Of a DNA stretch of 64,000 nucleotides, positions 7,749 to 15,966 are shown one piece after another. Origin of the DNA: Mesorhizobium sp. LMG 17147. Lineage in GTDB: Bacteria > Pseudomonadota > Alphaproteobacteria > Rhizobiales > Rhizobiaceae. The position numbers and the translations under genes were made by a program. The DNA lies in contig NZ_JANCTC010000001.1 of assembly GCF_024297145.1 (NCBI RefSeq), forward strand, positions 186,001 to 250,000, read 5' to 3'. Numbering within the stretch: position 1 is the first letter of the stretch; each line of letters starts with the position of its first letter. The notes beneath the pieces are model-generated. The model was not told where the DNA came from, ran no database searches, and saw nothing but the letters and a program-made list of their open reading frames with translations.

Positions 7749-9245
7749 CTATGCCGGCACCTGCAGCGGCGCCCGCCGTCCCAGCCAGCCCGAGATCTTT
7801 TCCATCTGCGCGGCGAACGACAAAAGCGTTTCCTCGTCGCCGGGGCGGCCGGCGGCCTGGACGCCGAGCGGCAGGCCGGTATCGGTGACGTAGACCGGAA
7901 GCGTGATCGACGGTTGCCCGCTGACGTTCTGGATCGCCGGCCAGTGGGTGAACCAGAGGCTCTTGTCCATCAGCTGGCCGAATAGCGGCTTGAACTTCAG
8001 CAGGCCGGCGAGGCGCAGCCTGTCCAGGACATTCTCGATGAATTCGTCGATGCCTTTCGGGTCCATGGTGCCGCAGGCGAGCGGCGGGTGCGCGATGACA
8101 GGCATCAGCACCGCATCATAGTGCGCGGTTTCGGTGATAAGCCGGCGCGAGGCGGCGTGCAGCCGCTGCAGGCCGGCGTAGATTTCGCCGGCCGAGAGGA
8201 TTTCACCGAACCGGCTCATCACGCGCGTGGCGCGTTCGATATCGCCTGAGATGGAGCGGCCGACGCGCAAGGCCTCGCCCCGCATCGTGCCGGCCACCGC
8301 CGCGGCGACGGTTCTGGCGAAATCGGCGATGAAATCGCGATCGATATAGGGCAGGTCGATCTCCTCGACGCTGTGCCCGCCTTCGCGCGCCAGCGCGATC
8401 GCCGCATCCAGAGCTTTCAACGTCTCTTCCGATATCGGCAGGCCGAGCGGCGATTTTCGATAGAAGGCGAGGTTGAGCTCGCCCGGATCGCGCCCGGCCG
8501 CCGCAGCAAAACTGCCGGTCGGCGACGGTGCCGCGTAGGGCGACAGCGGGTCGGGCCCGTGGGTCAGGTCGAGCAGCAGGGCCGTATCGCGCACCGAGCG
8601 GGCCAACGCATGGTCGACGACGAAGCCGTACCAGCTTTCGGTGATGAGCGGCGTCAAGGGCACGCGGCCGCGCGAGGTTTTCAGCCCGACCAGCCCGGTA
8701 CAAGCGGCAGGCACCCTGATCGAGCCGCCGCCGTCCGAGGCGTGCGCCACCGGCACGACGCCGGCCGCGACCAGGGCAGCCGCACCGCCCGAGGAACCGC
8801 CGGTCGTGTGCGCGGTGTCCCATGGATTGCGGGTGACGCCGTAAGCCACCGACTCGGTCACCAGCCTCAGTCCGTGTTCGGGTGCGGTGCTGGTGGCGAT
8901 CGGGATCAGGCCGGCAGCCAGATAGCGTTCCGTCATGACCGAGTTGAAATCGGGGGTGAAAGCTGGGATGCGGCTGCCGCCATGCGTCGGCACGCCCTTC
9001 ATGGCGATGCCGAGATCCTTCAGCGCAAAGGGCACTCCGGCAAGCGGCAGCTTGTGGTCGACGGTTTTCGCTCGCGCCCGCGCCGCCTCAAAAAGCGGTT
9101 CGGCAATGGCATTGATCTCCGGCCGGGTGGCCTCGGCCCGGGCGATCGCCGCATCGACGAGATCTTGCGGCGTGAGCTCTCCATTGTGCACGAGTGCGGC
9201 CTGGCCGGTTGCGTCATGCTCCCACAGAACCCGCTCGATCGACAT
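7749..9245 (-). CDS. Amidase of the amidase-signature family (GatA-like fold)
   Basis: About 498 residues from the ATG at 9245, which has GGGAGG at good spacing; an ATG at 9263 is in frame upstream. The Ser-cisSer-Lys triad is visible: Lys76 in PFALKDLG, Ser151 in TTGGSSGGAA and Ser175 in DGGGSIRVPA. The spacing (75 and 24 residues) is exactly that of GatA. No gatB or gatC is adjacent, and true GatA is normally elsewhere, so this is probably a catabolic amidase acting on an unknown amide. It stands alone between argB and the sigma-factor cassette. Confidence 0.85.
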   Translation of the reverse strand: MSIERVLWEHDATGQAALVHNGELTPQDLVDAAIARAEATRPEINAIAEPLFEAARARAKTVDHKLPLAGVPFALKDLGIAMKGVPTHGGSRIPAFTPDFNSVMTERYLAAGLIPIATSTAPEHGLRLVTESVAYGVTRNPWDTAHTTGGSSGGAAALVAAGVVPVAHASDGGGSIRVPAACTGLVGLKTSRGRVPLTPLITESWYGFVVDHALARSVRDTALLLDLTHGPDPLSPYAAPSPTGSFAAAAGRDPGELNLAFYRKSPLGLPISEETLKALDAAIALAREGGHSVEEIDLPYIDRDFIADFARTVAAAVAGTMRGEALRVGRSISGDIERATRVMSRFGEILSAGEIYAGLQRLHAASRRLITETAHYDAVLMPVIAHPPLACGTMDPKGIDEFIENVLDRLRLAGLLKFKPLFGQLMDKSLWFTHWPAIQNVSGQPSITLPVYVTDTGLPLGVQAAGRPGDEETLLSFAAQMEKISGWLGRRAPLQVPA

Positions 9246-9335
9246 GGTCGCCCTCCCGCTCATGGCAAGCTAGCGGGCGGCGATTTCATTGGCAATCGAG
9301 GCTGGGGCTGCCGGTGCGCAAGACCATTTCAGTCG

Positions 9336-9352
9336 TTGCAAATGCATTGCAA
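9336..9352. promoter_or_regulatory. Palindromic element upstream of the ECF sigma gene
   Basis: Two self-complementary TTGCAA hexamers overlap a central ATGCAT, giving a near-perfect 17-bp dyad ending 19 bp before the sigma-factor ATG. It could be a promoter element or an operator. No experimental parallel is claimed. Confidence 0.25.
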
Positions 9353-9371
9353 TCGCCTAATTTGGCGGCCG

Positions 9372-9911
9372 ATGACGCCGCAGGACATCAGCAACCTGAT
9401 TGTCCGGACTTCGATGAAGGACCGGGCTGCGTTCGATCTGCTCTACCGGCAGACCAGCGCGAAACTTTTCGGCGTCTGCCTTCGTGTATTGAAGGATCGG
9501 GGAGATGCAGAAGAGGCGCTTCAAGAGATCTTCGTCAAGATATGGACGAAGGCGGACCGTTTCGCCGTTTCGGATCTGAGCCCGATCTCCTGGCTGGTGG
9601 CCATTGCGCGCAATCATGCGATCGATCGGATCAGGGCGCGGCGAGAGCCTGCCGCCTATATCGATGCCGCGCTCGACGTGGCCGATCCGGCACCGGGGCC
9701 GGAGGCCATGGCCGTGGCGGGCGGTGAGTCCGGACGCATCTACCATTGTCTCGAGGAATTGGAGAGGAACCGGGCGGCGGCCGTCCGGGGCGCCTATCTG
9801 GATGGCAAAAGCTATGCCGAGCTGGCGGAGCGCCATGGCGTACCGCTGAACACGATGCGGACCTGGCTGCGTCGCAGCCTGTTGAAACTGAGAGAATGCC
9901 TGGAAAGATGA
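9372..9911 (+). CDS. ECF sigma factor, SigK-like
   Basis: A 179-residue group 4 sigma factor. Region 2 contains DLLYRQTSAKLFGVCLRVL and the -10-binding AEEALQEIFVKIWTKADRF, then SPISWLVAIARNHAIDRIRAR. Region 4 contains VRGAYLDGKSYAELAERHG and the recognition helix PLNTMRTWLRRSLLKLRE. The frame is open far upstream, but the ATG at 9372 gives the normal family N-terminus. The stop codon overlaps the ATG of the anti-sigma gene (ATGA), so the pair is translationally coupled. The order sigma, RskA-type anti-sigma, fasciclin-domain protein recalls the mycobacterial SigK regulon. Confidence 0.88.
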   Translation: MTPQDISNLIVRTSMKDRAAFDLLYRQTSAKLFGVCLRVLKDRGDAEEALQEIFVKIWTKADRFAVSDLSPISWLVAIARNHAIDRIRARREPAAYIDAALDVADPAPGPEAMAVAGGESGRIYHCLEELERNRAAAVRGAYLDGKSYAELAERHGVPLNTMRTWLRRSLLKLRECLER

Positions 9912-10612
9912 CGCTGGCTGACGACAATGGACCGGAACGTGGGGGCGACGACCTGTTCGCCGCCGAATACGTTCTTGGCGTGCTGGCCGCCGATGAACGC
10001 GAGATCGCGTCGCGCCGCATCGATGCGGACGCCGCCTTCGCGCGCCTTGTCGATAGCTGGGAGGCGCATCTTTCGCCGATGGCCGCTGCCTATCCGGAGA
10101 CAGAGCCTCCGATCAGGGTCAAGGAAGCATTGGACCGCCGGCTGTTCGCTGCAGAACCGCGCGCCGGCCTCTGGTCGAGCCTTGGCTTCTGGCGCGGTCT
10201 TGCCGCCGCCGCCATTGCGGCGCTGGCGATTTACATCGCCCTGCCTTACTTCCGCCCGCCCACCGAACCGCCGCAGACGCGGCTTGTCGCCTCGCTGGCG
10301 GCCGAAGGCAGCGACGTCAAATATCTCGTTGTCTACGATGCCGCCCGTCACGAGGTCGGTCTTTCCCACGTTTCCGGCGAGCGGGCCGCCGGCAAGGACT
10401 TCGAATTGTGGATGATCGAAGGCAAGAAGGCGCCGGTGTCGATGGGCGTCATCCCGGCCGGTGCGACCGCGCATTTGGCCATCCCGCCCCCCGTCCAGGA
10501 GAAGTTGGCGCAAGGCGCCGTGCTTGCGGTCAGCGTTGAACCTGCCGGGGGTTCACCGACCGGCCAGCCGACTGGACCGGTGGTCGCAGCGGGCGATCTG
10601 AAGAGCATCTGA
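9908..10612 (+). CDS. RskA-type transmembrane anti-sigma factor
   Basis: About 234 residues from the ATG at 9908, which overlaps the sigma stop; an ATG at 9896 is in frame. The N-terminal cytoplasmic part (DDLFAAEYVLGVLAADEREIASRR) looks like an anti-sigma domain without the zinc-binding HxxxCxxC motif. One membrane span follows near residues 90-112 (GLAAAAIAALAIYIALPYF). The periplasmic part resembles the anti-sigma-K C-terminal domain, with LVVYDAARHEVGLSHVSG and FELWMIEGKKAPVSMGVIPAG. It should hold the adjacent sigma factor at the membrane until a periplasmic signal, possibly redox, releases it. Confidence 0.85.
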   Translation: MTLADDNGPERGGDDLFAAEYVLGVLAADEREIASRRIDADAAFARLVDSWEAHLSPMAAAYPETEPPIRVKEALDRRLFAAEPRAGLWSSLGFWRGLAAAAIAALAIYIALPYFRPPTEPPQTRLVASLAAEGSDVKYLVVYDAARHEVGLSHVSGERAAGKDFELWMIEGKKAPVSMGVIPAGATAHLAIPPPVQEKLAQGAVLAVSVEPAGGSPTGQPTGPVVAAGDLKSI

Positions 10613-10774
10613 CCGCTTCTCATCTCCCGGAAGCAGACCTTAAAATCTATCTTCCGCGATTTGAACGCCTGCAAAGCTTGTTGGCGGTTGTCGATCCGCG
10701 CCGGGAAAATTTCAGCGAGGCAATTTTTTGCGGAGAGGACGAAACTCCGGAATTTTCTATCGCGTATCTCCTTG

Positions 10775-10795
10775 CGTTCCCGAATAAGGGGAACG
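10775..10795. promoter_or_regulatory. Inverted repeat upstream of the fasciclin gene
   Basis: CGTTCCC (10775-10781) and GGGAACG (10789-10795) are perfect 7-bp arms around a 7-nt centre, just before the Shine-Dalgarno of the fasciclin gene. It may be a 5'-UTR hairpin or an operator. A GGAAT-like segment at 10749-10753 lies in a position where an ECF -35 could be. Confidence 0.35.
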
Positions 10796-10817
10796 ATAAC
10801 CCGAGGAGATTGAAATC

Positions 10818-11375
10818 ATGCGTAAATTCGCCACCCTTTTGCTTGCCGGCACGGTCGCCATTTCTGCGCTCGCCACCATTGCCTATGCCCAAAACCCGAT
10901 GGTCGGCGGCGCCGCCATGTATGCCCAGAAAAACATCGTCGAAAATGCGGTCAACTCGAAGGACCACACGACGCTGGTCGCTGCCGTCAAGGCGGGCGGC
11001 CTGGTCGATACGCTGCAAGGCGCTGGCCCCTTCACCGTGTTCGCGCCGACCAACGAGGCCTTTGCGGCACTTCCAGCCGGCACGGTGGAGACGCTGCTCA
11101 AGCCTGAAAACAAGGACAAGCTGGTCAAGATCCTGACCTGCCATGTCATCGGCGCCAAAGCGATGGCCGCCGACGTCGCCAAGATGGTCAAGCACGACGG
11201 CGGCACGCACAAGGTCAAGACGGTCGGTGGTTGCGAACTGTCGCTCAAGACCGACGGCGGCAAGGTCACCGTGACCGACGAAAACGGCAACGTCGCCAAT
11301 GTGACGATCGCCGATGTCGAACAGTCCAACGGCGTCATCCACGTCGTCGACAAGGTTCTCCTGCCGAAGATGTAA
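10818..11375 (+). CDS. Secreted fasciclin (FAS1) domain protein
   Basis: A 185-residue protein with a clear Sec signal peptide (MRKFATLLLAGTVAISALA, cleavage after a YAQ-like site near residue 25). One FAS1 domain follows: the H1 box is FTVFAPTNEAFAALPAGTVE, then LVKILTCHVIGAKAMAADV, and the H2 box is NGVIHVVDKVLLPKM at the very end. FAS1 proteins act in adhesion or envelope interactions. An ideal ribosome site (CGAGGAG) precedes the ATG. Its place behind the sigma/anti-sigma pair makes it the likely main target of that system. Confidence 0.93.
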   Translation: MRKFATLLLAGTVAISALATIAYAQNPMVGGAAMYAQKNIVENAVNSKDHTTLVAAVKAGGLVDTLQGAGPFTVFAPTNEAFAALPAGTVETLLKPENKDKLVKILTCHVIGAKAMAADVAKMVKHDGGTHKVKTVGGCELSLKTDGGKVTVTDENGNVANVTIADVEQSNGVIHVVDKVLLPKM

Positions 11376-11422
11376 CAAACGCACGCTGCCGGCGAAGATA
11401 TCGCTAGGGCCTCCCTGCGCAC

Positions 11423-11460
11423 ACTCCGCGCCGTTCACGCAAGATGGATAGGCGCGGAGT
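11423..11460. terminator. Long perfect stem-loop between the fasciclin gene and msrB
   Basis: ACTCCGCGCC (11423-11432) pairs perfectly with GGCGCGGAGT (11451-11460) across an 18-nt loop. No U-run follows on the plus strand, so it may slow RNA decay or weakly terminate rather than be a classical terminator. Confidence 0.4.
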
Positions 11461-11546
11461 CCCGCTTTGAGGACAACGATCGTCACCGGCTTTTGATTTC
11501 CGTGTGGCGGTCGAATTTGGCACAAGCAGTAACAGGAGGAATGGCC

Positions 11547-12047
11547 ATGAACCGTCGCGAGCTTCTTTTGAGTGGTGCGGCAGCCATTGGCGTTGTCGCA
11601 GGCGCCACCGCGCTGCGTATGGGCGGAGCCCAGGATGCACGCGCGGGCGAGACTTTCGAGGTTACCAAGACCGAGGCCGAGTGGCGCGCCATCCTGTCCG
11701 ACGCGGCCTTCAATGTGCTGCGCAAGGAGGGCACCGAATATCCGGGCACCAGTCCGCTGCTCAACGAGCACCGCAAAGGCATCTTCGCTTGCGCCGGCTG
11801 CGGCCTGCCGGTCTATTCGTCTGAGACCAAGTTCGATTCCGGCACAGGCTGGCCGAGCTTCTGGCAGGAAATCCCGAATTCCATCGGCAAGACCGTGGAC
11901 AGATCGTTGGGCATGACCCGCACCGAGGTCCATTGTCGCCGCTGCGGCGGCCATCTCGGCCACGTCTTCGACGACGGTCCGCCGCCGACCGGGTTGCGAC
12001 ACTGCATCAATGGCGTCGCCTTGACCTTTAAGCCGGCGACGGCGTGA
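11547..12047 (+). CDS. msrB: Peptide-methionine (R)-S-oxide reductase MsrB with Tat-type signal
   Basis: About 166 residues from the ATG at 11547; AGGAGG at 11535-11540 is six bases upstream, so the earlier ATG at 11541 is disfavoured. The N-terminus MNRRELLLSGAAAIGVVAG has a twin-arginine and hydrophobic core, predicting Tat export. Mature features are the Zn-binding CAGC and CRRCGGH pairs, GTGWPSFW, and the catalytic Cys in LRHCINGVAL. It reduces Met-R-sulfoxide in proteins. Location after the ECF/fasciclin genes suggests envelope oxidative-damage repair under the same control, though a separate promoter in the 171-bp gap is possible. Confidence 0.93.
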   Translation: MNRRELLLSGAAAIGVVAGATALRMGGAQDARAGETFEVTKTEAEWRAILSDAAFNVLRKEGTEYPGTSPLLNEHRKGIFACAGCGLPVYSSETKFDSGTGWPSFWQEIPNSIGKTVDRSLGMTRTEVHCRRCGGHLGHVFDDGPPPTGLRHCINGVALTFKPATA

Positions 12048-12084
12048 GGACGGCCGCGCCCCTTACTTTGTCGGAGCGCGCTAG

Positions 12085-12231
12085 AGCATCGGACCCAAAA
12101 GTGCGAAGCGGTTTTGGGAAAATCTGATGCTCAAACAAAAAGTTGGAGCGGTGGGAGTGTCCGCCGCTCCAAGACTTCGTAATGGTTGATTTTGCGCATG
12201 ACCCCGAAAATCGCTTTTCGGGGCCATGCGC
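12085..12231. repeat. Composite palindromic repeat made of three hairpins
   Basis: Hairpin 1 (12085-12131) has nested arms AGCATC/GATGCT and CCAAAA/TTTTGG. Hairpin 2 (12143-12172) has TTGGAGCGG/CCGCTCCAA. Hairpin 3 (12194-12231) has GCGCATG/CATGCGC with CCCCGAAAA/TTTTCGGGG inside. The motifs echo the repeats at 7703 and 45025. The element fills the gap between the convergent msrB and emrB 3' ends and looks like a mosaic rhizobial intergenic element. Confidence 0.7.
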
Positions 12232-12261
12232 GAGGGCGCCAGGCGGGGGATCCGGCGCGCC

Positions 12262-13854
12262 TCAATGGCCTCCGCCACCGCCGCCCTGAGCGGCTGGCTT
12301 GCGGATCACCAGGGTGAAGAGCCCAAGCGTCGCGAACAAAACCGTCAGCATGAAGAATACGTCCATGAACGACAGCAGCGACGCCTGCTGCTGGACCATG
12401 CCTGACAGTTTGGAGATGGCCGCCTTGGAGGCGTCGAGCCCGGCGGTCTGCTCGAAGTTGAGCGTCATGTTCTGCAGCTTCTGTTGCGCAGCGGCACTTC
12501 CCCATTGCACGTGCTCGGAGAGCCTGGCGTAGTGGAAGGCATTGCGGTCGATCAGCACGGTGTTGATGACGGCCAGGCCGACGGCGCCGCCGAGATTGCG
12601 GGTCAGGTTGAACAGGCCAGACGCATTCTTCAGCCGCTCCGGCGGCAAGGTTCCGAGCGCAATGTTGTTGATCGGCACCATGCACAGCATCATCGAGCAG
12701 CCGCGCAGGATCTGCGGGATCAGCAGTTCGTAGAAATCCCAGTCGGCGGTGAGATGCGTCATCCACCAGGTTCCCGTGGCGAAGCCGAAGAAGCCGATCA
12801 TCATCATGATGCGCGGGTCCATCTTGTTCGACAGGATGCCGGAGATCGGCGCGGTGAAGAACATGGCCAGGCCGCTGACGAACAGCGCCTCGCCGATCAT
12901 CATCGAATCGTAGCCGCGGATGCGCCCCAGGAACACGGGATAAAGATAGGTCAGACCGTAGAGGCCGATGCCGACCACGAAGGAGAACAGCGAGCCGAAC
13001 GCAAAATTGATATTGCTGAAGGCCCTCAGATCGACAATCGGCTCCTCGGCGGTGAACACGCGCCAGAAGAACAGCACCGCGCCGAAGGTCATGATGACGG
13101 CGCAGACGAACACCGCCTGATCCTGCAGCCAGTCGTTGTTGGGACCTTCCTCCAGCACATATTCCATGCAGCCCAGGAAGGCGGCCATGCCGGCAAGCCC
13201 CCACCAGTCGAACTTGCTGAACAGCTTGAGATTGGGTTTGTCGAAGTCGATCAGCGACCAGGCGGCCGTGGTCACCAGAATGCCGGGCACGACGTTGACC
13301 AGGAACAGCCAATGCCAGGACATGGCATGGCTGATGTAGCCGCCGACGGTGGGGCCGATGGTCGGCGCCAGCGTCGCCACCAGGCCGATCATCGGCGAGA
13401 CGACGGCGCGGCGGGACGGCGGGAAGATGGTGAAGGCGGCTGCAAAGACGCTCGGGATCATGCCGCCGCCGATGAAGCCCTGCACGGCGCGGTAAACAAT
13501 CATCTGGTCGATATTGGTTGCGGTTGCCGCGAGCGCGCTGGCCGCGGTGAAGCCCGCCGCCGAGATTGTGAACAGCACGCGCGTCGACAGCATCCGGCTG
13601 AGGAAGCCGGACAGCGGTATCATCACGACCTCGGCAATCAGATAGGCCGTCTGCACCCACGGGATCTCGTCCGAGCTGGCGCTCAAGCCCGCCTGGATCT
13701 CGGCCAGCGAGGCTGAGACGATCTGGATGTCCAGGATCGCCATGAACATGCCGAACACCATCGCCAGGAAGGCGATGACGCGGCGGATCGGCATGTGATC
13801 TGTCTGGGCTGGGATGGCCGACACCGATCCGGCGGTAATGGTTGCGGTCGCCAT
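12262..13854 (-). CDS. MFS multidrug efflux permease, DHA2/EmrB type
   Basis: A 530-residue, 14-span major facilitator. Visible signatures are the motif-A-like loop near GFLSRMLSTRVLF, WVQTAYLIAEVVMIPLSG in span 2, motif-C-like APTIGPTVGGYISHAMSWHW, and NVVPGILV. It pumps drugs with proton exchange. It is 22 bp downstream of the HlyD-type adaptor in the same operon and ends with a Gly-rich tail (AAQGGGGGGH). The divergent TetR gene with two operator-like dyads indicates inducible expression. No outer-membrane channel gene is present locally. Confidence 0.92.
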   Translation of the reverse strand: MATATITAGSVSAIPAQTDHMPIRRVIAFLAMVFGMFMAILDIQIVSASLAEIQAGLSASSDEIPWVQTAYLIAEVVMIPLSGFLSRMLSTRVLFTISAAGFTAASALAATATNIDQMIVYRAVQGFIGGGMIPSVFAAAFTIFPPSRRAVVSPMIGLVATLAPTIGPTVGGYISHAMSWHWLFLVNVVPGILVTTAAWSLIDFDKPNLKLFSKFDWWGLAGMAAFLGCMEYVLEEGPNNDWLQDQAVFVCAVIMTFGAVLFFWRVFTAEEPIVDLRAFSNINFAFGSLFSFVVGIGLYGLTYLYPVFLGRIRGYDSMMIGEALFVSGLAMFFTAPISGILSNKMDPRIMMMIGFFGFATGTWWMTHLTADWDFYELLIPQILRGCSMMLCMVPINNIALGTLPPERLKNASGLFNLTRNLGGAVGLAVINTVLIDRNAFHYARLSEHVQWGSAAAQQKLQNMTLNFEQTAGLDASKAAISKLSGMVQQQASLLSFMDVFFMLTVLFATLGLFTLVIRKPAAQGGGGGGH

Positions 13855-13876
13855 GACCCTTGCTCCCGGTTCCGCT

Positions 13877-15055
13877 TTACTTCGATGCCGAAGGCGCGGT
13901 GCGGCTGTCGACGGCGACGACGACGCTCAGGCCGGCGCGCAGTTTGCCCGTCTTCAGCACATCCGCGGGCACGTCGATGCGAACCGGAACGCGCTGCACC
14001 ACCTTGGTGAAGTTGCCTGTGGCGTTCTCCGGCGGCAGCAGCGAGAACACTGCTCCCGAAGCCGGCGCCAGCGACGACACGGTACCCTCGAAGTCCTGGC
14101 CGTCGATAGCGTCGACCGACACCCTGACCTTTTCACCAGGCACCAGCCGGGCAAGTTGCGTCTCCTTGAAATTGGCGACGATGTAGAGCTTGTCCATTGG
14201 CACGATGACGGCGAGCTTCTGTCCGGGGCTGATCAGGTCGCCCTGCTCGACGGAGCGGTTGCCGACCACACCGTCATAGGGTGCGCGCAGCACGGTGAAA
14301 GACAGATCCCGCACCGCCTTGTCGTGGGCAAGCTGCAGCGAGGCCAGCGTGCTGGCCGATTCCGCCCGCTGCGCCTCGAGCACGCCGATATTGGCCTGAG
14401 CCGCCGCGATCTGCGCGTCGGCGCCGGCTAGTGCGGCATTGGCTTGCTCGACCGCTGTCTGGGCGTCGTCCAACTGGGCCTGGGTACCGACGCGGGTCTT
14501 GAGCAACTGGGCGGCACGGACCTGAACCCGCTTCGCATTGTCTGCCGCGGCCTGGTCGGCGGTCTTCTGCGCCTGCGCCTGCTTGAGCGAGGCGCGGGCC
14601 GCTTCGGTCTGGGCATCGATGCGGTCGAGCGTCTTGCTCAACGTGGCGATCTGCGCCTCGGCCTGGGCAACGGCTATCTTGTAGTCACCGTCATCGACGA
14701 TCAGCAGCGGGTCGCCGGCCTTCACCTGCTGGTTCTCAGTCACTTTGACCTGATCGACATAGCCTGAGATTTTTGGCGAGATGAACGCCGTGTCGGCCTG
14801 GACATAGGCGTCGTCGGTCGAGATCATGAAGCGCCCGTCGGTCCAGTAATCGTAGCCATACCATGCGCCGGCGCCCAGCAGGGCCAGGCCGATGATGGGC
14901 AACAACATCGAGCGCATCGGGCGCTTCTTTTTGGCGGGAGCCAGCGGGGTGATGTCGGCGGGCTTGAGAGGGGCTTCCGGCGCTTCGATCGCAGGCTGGA
15001 CCTTGGCGCTGGGGAAAGGGCGGACTTCGGCACTGGTGGGCGCGTTCGAGGACAT
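13877..15055 (-). CDS. HlyD-family membrane fusion protein, EmrA type
   Basis: 392 residues: a cytoplasmic Pro-rich N-terminus, one membrane span near residues 47-67 (SMLLPIIGLALLGAGAWYGY), a biotinyl-lipoyl half (VKVTENQQVKAGDPLLIVDD), a long alpha-helical hairpin rich in Ala, Gln and Lys (about residues 130-240), the second lipoyl half (LRAPYDGVVGNRSVEQGDLI), and a beta-barrel region. It links the EmrB-type permease to an outer-membrane channel. It is the first gene of the two-gene operon, whose promoter faces the tetR gene. Confidence 0.92.
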   Translation of the reverse strand: MSSNAPTSAEVRPFPSAKVQPAIEAPEAPLKPADITPLAPAKKKRPMRSMLLPIIGLALLGAGAWYGYDYWTDGRFMISTDDAYVQADTAFISPKISGYVDQVKVTENQQVKAGDPLLIVDDGDYKIAVAQAEAQIATLSKTLDRIDAQTEAARASLKQAQAQKTADQAAADNAKRVQVRAAQLLKTRVGTQAQLDDAQTAVEQANAALAGADAQIAAAQANIGVLEAQRAESASTLASLQLAHDKAVRDLSFTVLRAPYDGVVGNRSVEQGDLISPGQKLAVIVPMDKLYIVANFKETQLARLVPGEKVRVSVDAIDGQDFEGTVSSLAPASGAVFSLLPPENATGNFTKVVQRVPVRIDVPADVLKTGKLRAGLSVVVAVDSRTAPSASK

Positions 15056-15096
15056 GATATCTCTCTAAATTAACTGGCGCTGAATGTTGTCAGACT

Positions 15097-15110
15097 GAAC
15101 CGTTCGGTTC
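15097..15110. promoter_or_regulatory. TetR operator site 1 (GAACCG-TT-CGGTTC)
   Basis: A perfect dyad of 6-bp arms with a 2-bp centre, located 42 bp upstream of the emrA-like start. It shares the GAACC/GGTTC core with the site at 15158-15175, so both are probably bound by the neighbouring TetR protein. Confidence 0.7.
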
Positions 15111-15157
15111 GATATCGACGTTGACTTAGCGCTTAAACAGGCCCATATCAAGAGCAA

Positions 15158-15175
15158 TCGAACCGGATGGTTCGA
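15158..15175. promoter_or_regulatory. TetR operator site 2 (TCGAACC-N4-GGTTCGA)
   Basis: A perfect dyad of 7-bp arms around GGAT, ending 23 bp before the tetR ATG. A TTGACT at 15121-15126 followed by AT-rich sequence could be the tetR promoter, so the site would cover the start region of tetR itself (autoregulation). Confidence 0.7.
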
Positions 15176-15198
15176 ATTATTTTACGAGGTGTGACATT

Positions 15199-15945
15199 AT
15201 GGCCGAAGCCCCCAAGGCCGCTCCTTTGTCTGATTCAGGCCCATTGTCCAGCGCTGGCAAGGAGCAGTGCGATCTGCTGGACAGCCTGCCGCGCGGCCGC
15301 CCGGCCGCGGGGCAAGACCCGGTCAAGCGCAGCCAGATCATCGAGGGTGCGCGCCGTGTCTTCATCGACAAGGGCTTCGAAGCCGCGTCAATGAACGACA
15401 TTACGCGCGAGGCCGGCGTGTCAAAGGGCACGATCTATGTCTACTTCGCCAACAAGGAAGAGCTGTTCGAAGCGCTGATCGAGGAAGAACGCGGCACGAT
15501 CTTCAAGAACATGTATGAGGTGCTCGATCAGATCGGCGACCTTCGCCAGACGCTGGTGAAGTTCGGCATCGTGCTATCCATGAAGATCACTTCGGCGAGG
15601 GTCATCCTGGCGCAGCGGACGGTGATCGGTGCGTCGGAACGGATTCCGGAGCTTGGCGCGCGATTTTACGAACGCGGGCCGAAGCGCGGCCATGACAGGG
15701 TTGTCGTTTTCCTCAACATGGCTATCGAACGCGGTCTGCTGAAGATCGACGACGTCGAGCTTGCCGCCTATCAGTTCACCGAACTGTGCCTGGCCGGTCT
15801 TTTCCGCCAGTGCATATTCGCCTACCGCACCAAGGCGCCAAGTGTGGCCGAGATCGAACATATCGTCAGGTCGGGCGTCGACGTGTTCCTGAAGGCCTAC
15901 GGCACAGAACAGCTTGCAGAGCGGGAACGGGCCTCCCCCGCCTGA
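15199..15945 (+). CDS. TetR/AcrR-family repressor of the efflux operon
   Basis: A 248-residue regulator. About 45 poorly conserved N-terminal residues precede the TetR HTH: RSQIIEGARRVFIDKGFEAA, SMNDITREAGVSKGTIYVYF, ANKEELFEALIEEE. The C-terminal helical domain has the AcrR_C-like FRQCIFAYRTKAP segment. It is divergent from the EmrAB-type operon, with two GAACC-type dyads in between. This is the canonical layout for a drug-responsive repressor of efflux genes. The inducer is unknown. Confidence 0.9.
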   Translation: MAEAPKAAPLSDSGPLSSAGKEQCDLLDSLPRGRPAAGQDPVKRSQIIEGARRVFIDKGFEAASMNDITREAGVSKGTIYVYFANKEELFEALIEEERGTIFKNMYEVLDQIGDLRQTLVKFGIVLSMKITSARVILAQRTVIGASERIPELGARFYERGPKRGHDRVVVFLNMAIERGLLKIDDVELAAYQFTELCLAGLFRQCIFAYRTKAPSVAEIEHIVRSGVDVFLKAYGTEQLAERERASPA

Positions 15946-15966
15946 GCAGCCGTCGGAGTCCGTTGC

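Noticed and set aside
7749..9245. GatA subunit of the tRNA amidotransferase
   Set aside because: Triad spacing is identical, but there is no gatB or gatC nearby and the N-terminal and C-terminal regions look like stand-alone amidases.
12484..13716. A 410-residue plus-strand frame opposite emrB
   Set aside because: Antisense shadow with low-complexity His/Glu/Arg content; EmrB on the other strand is unambiguous.
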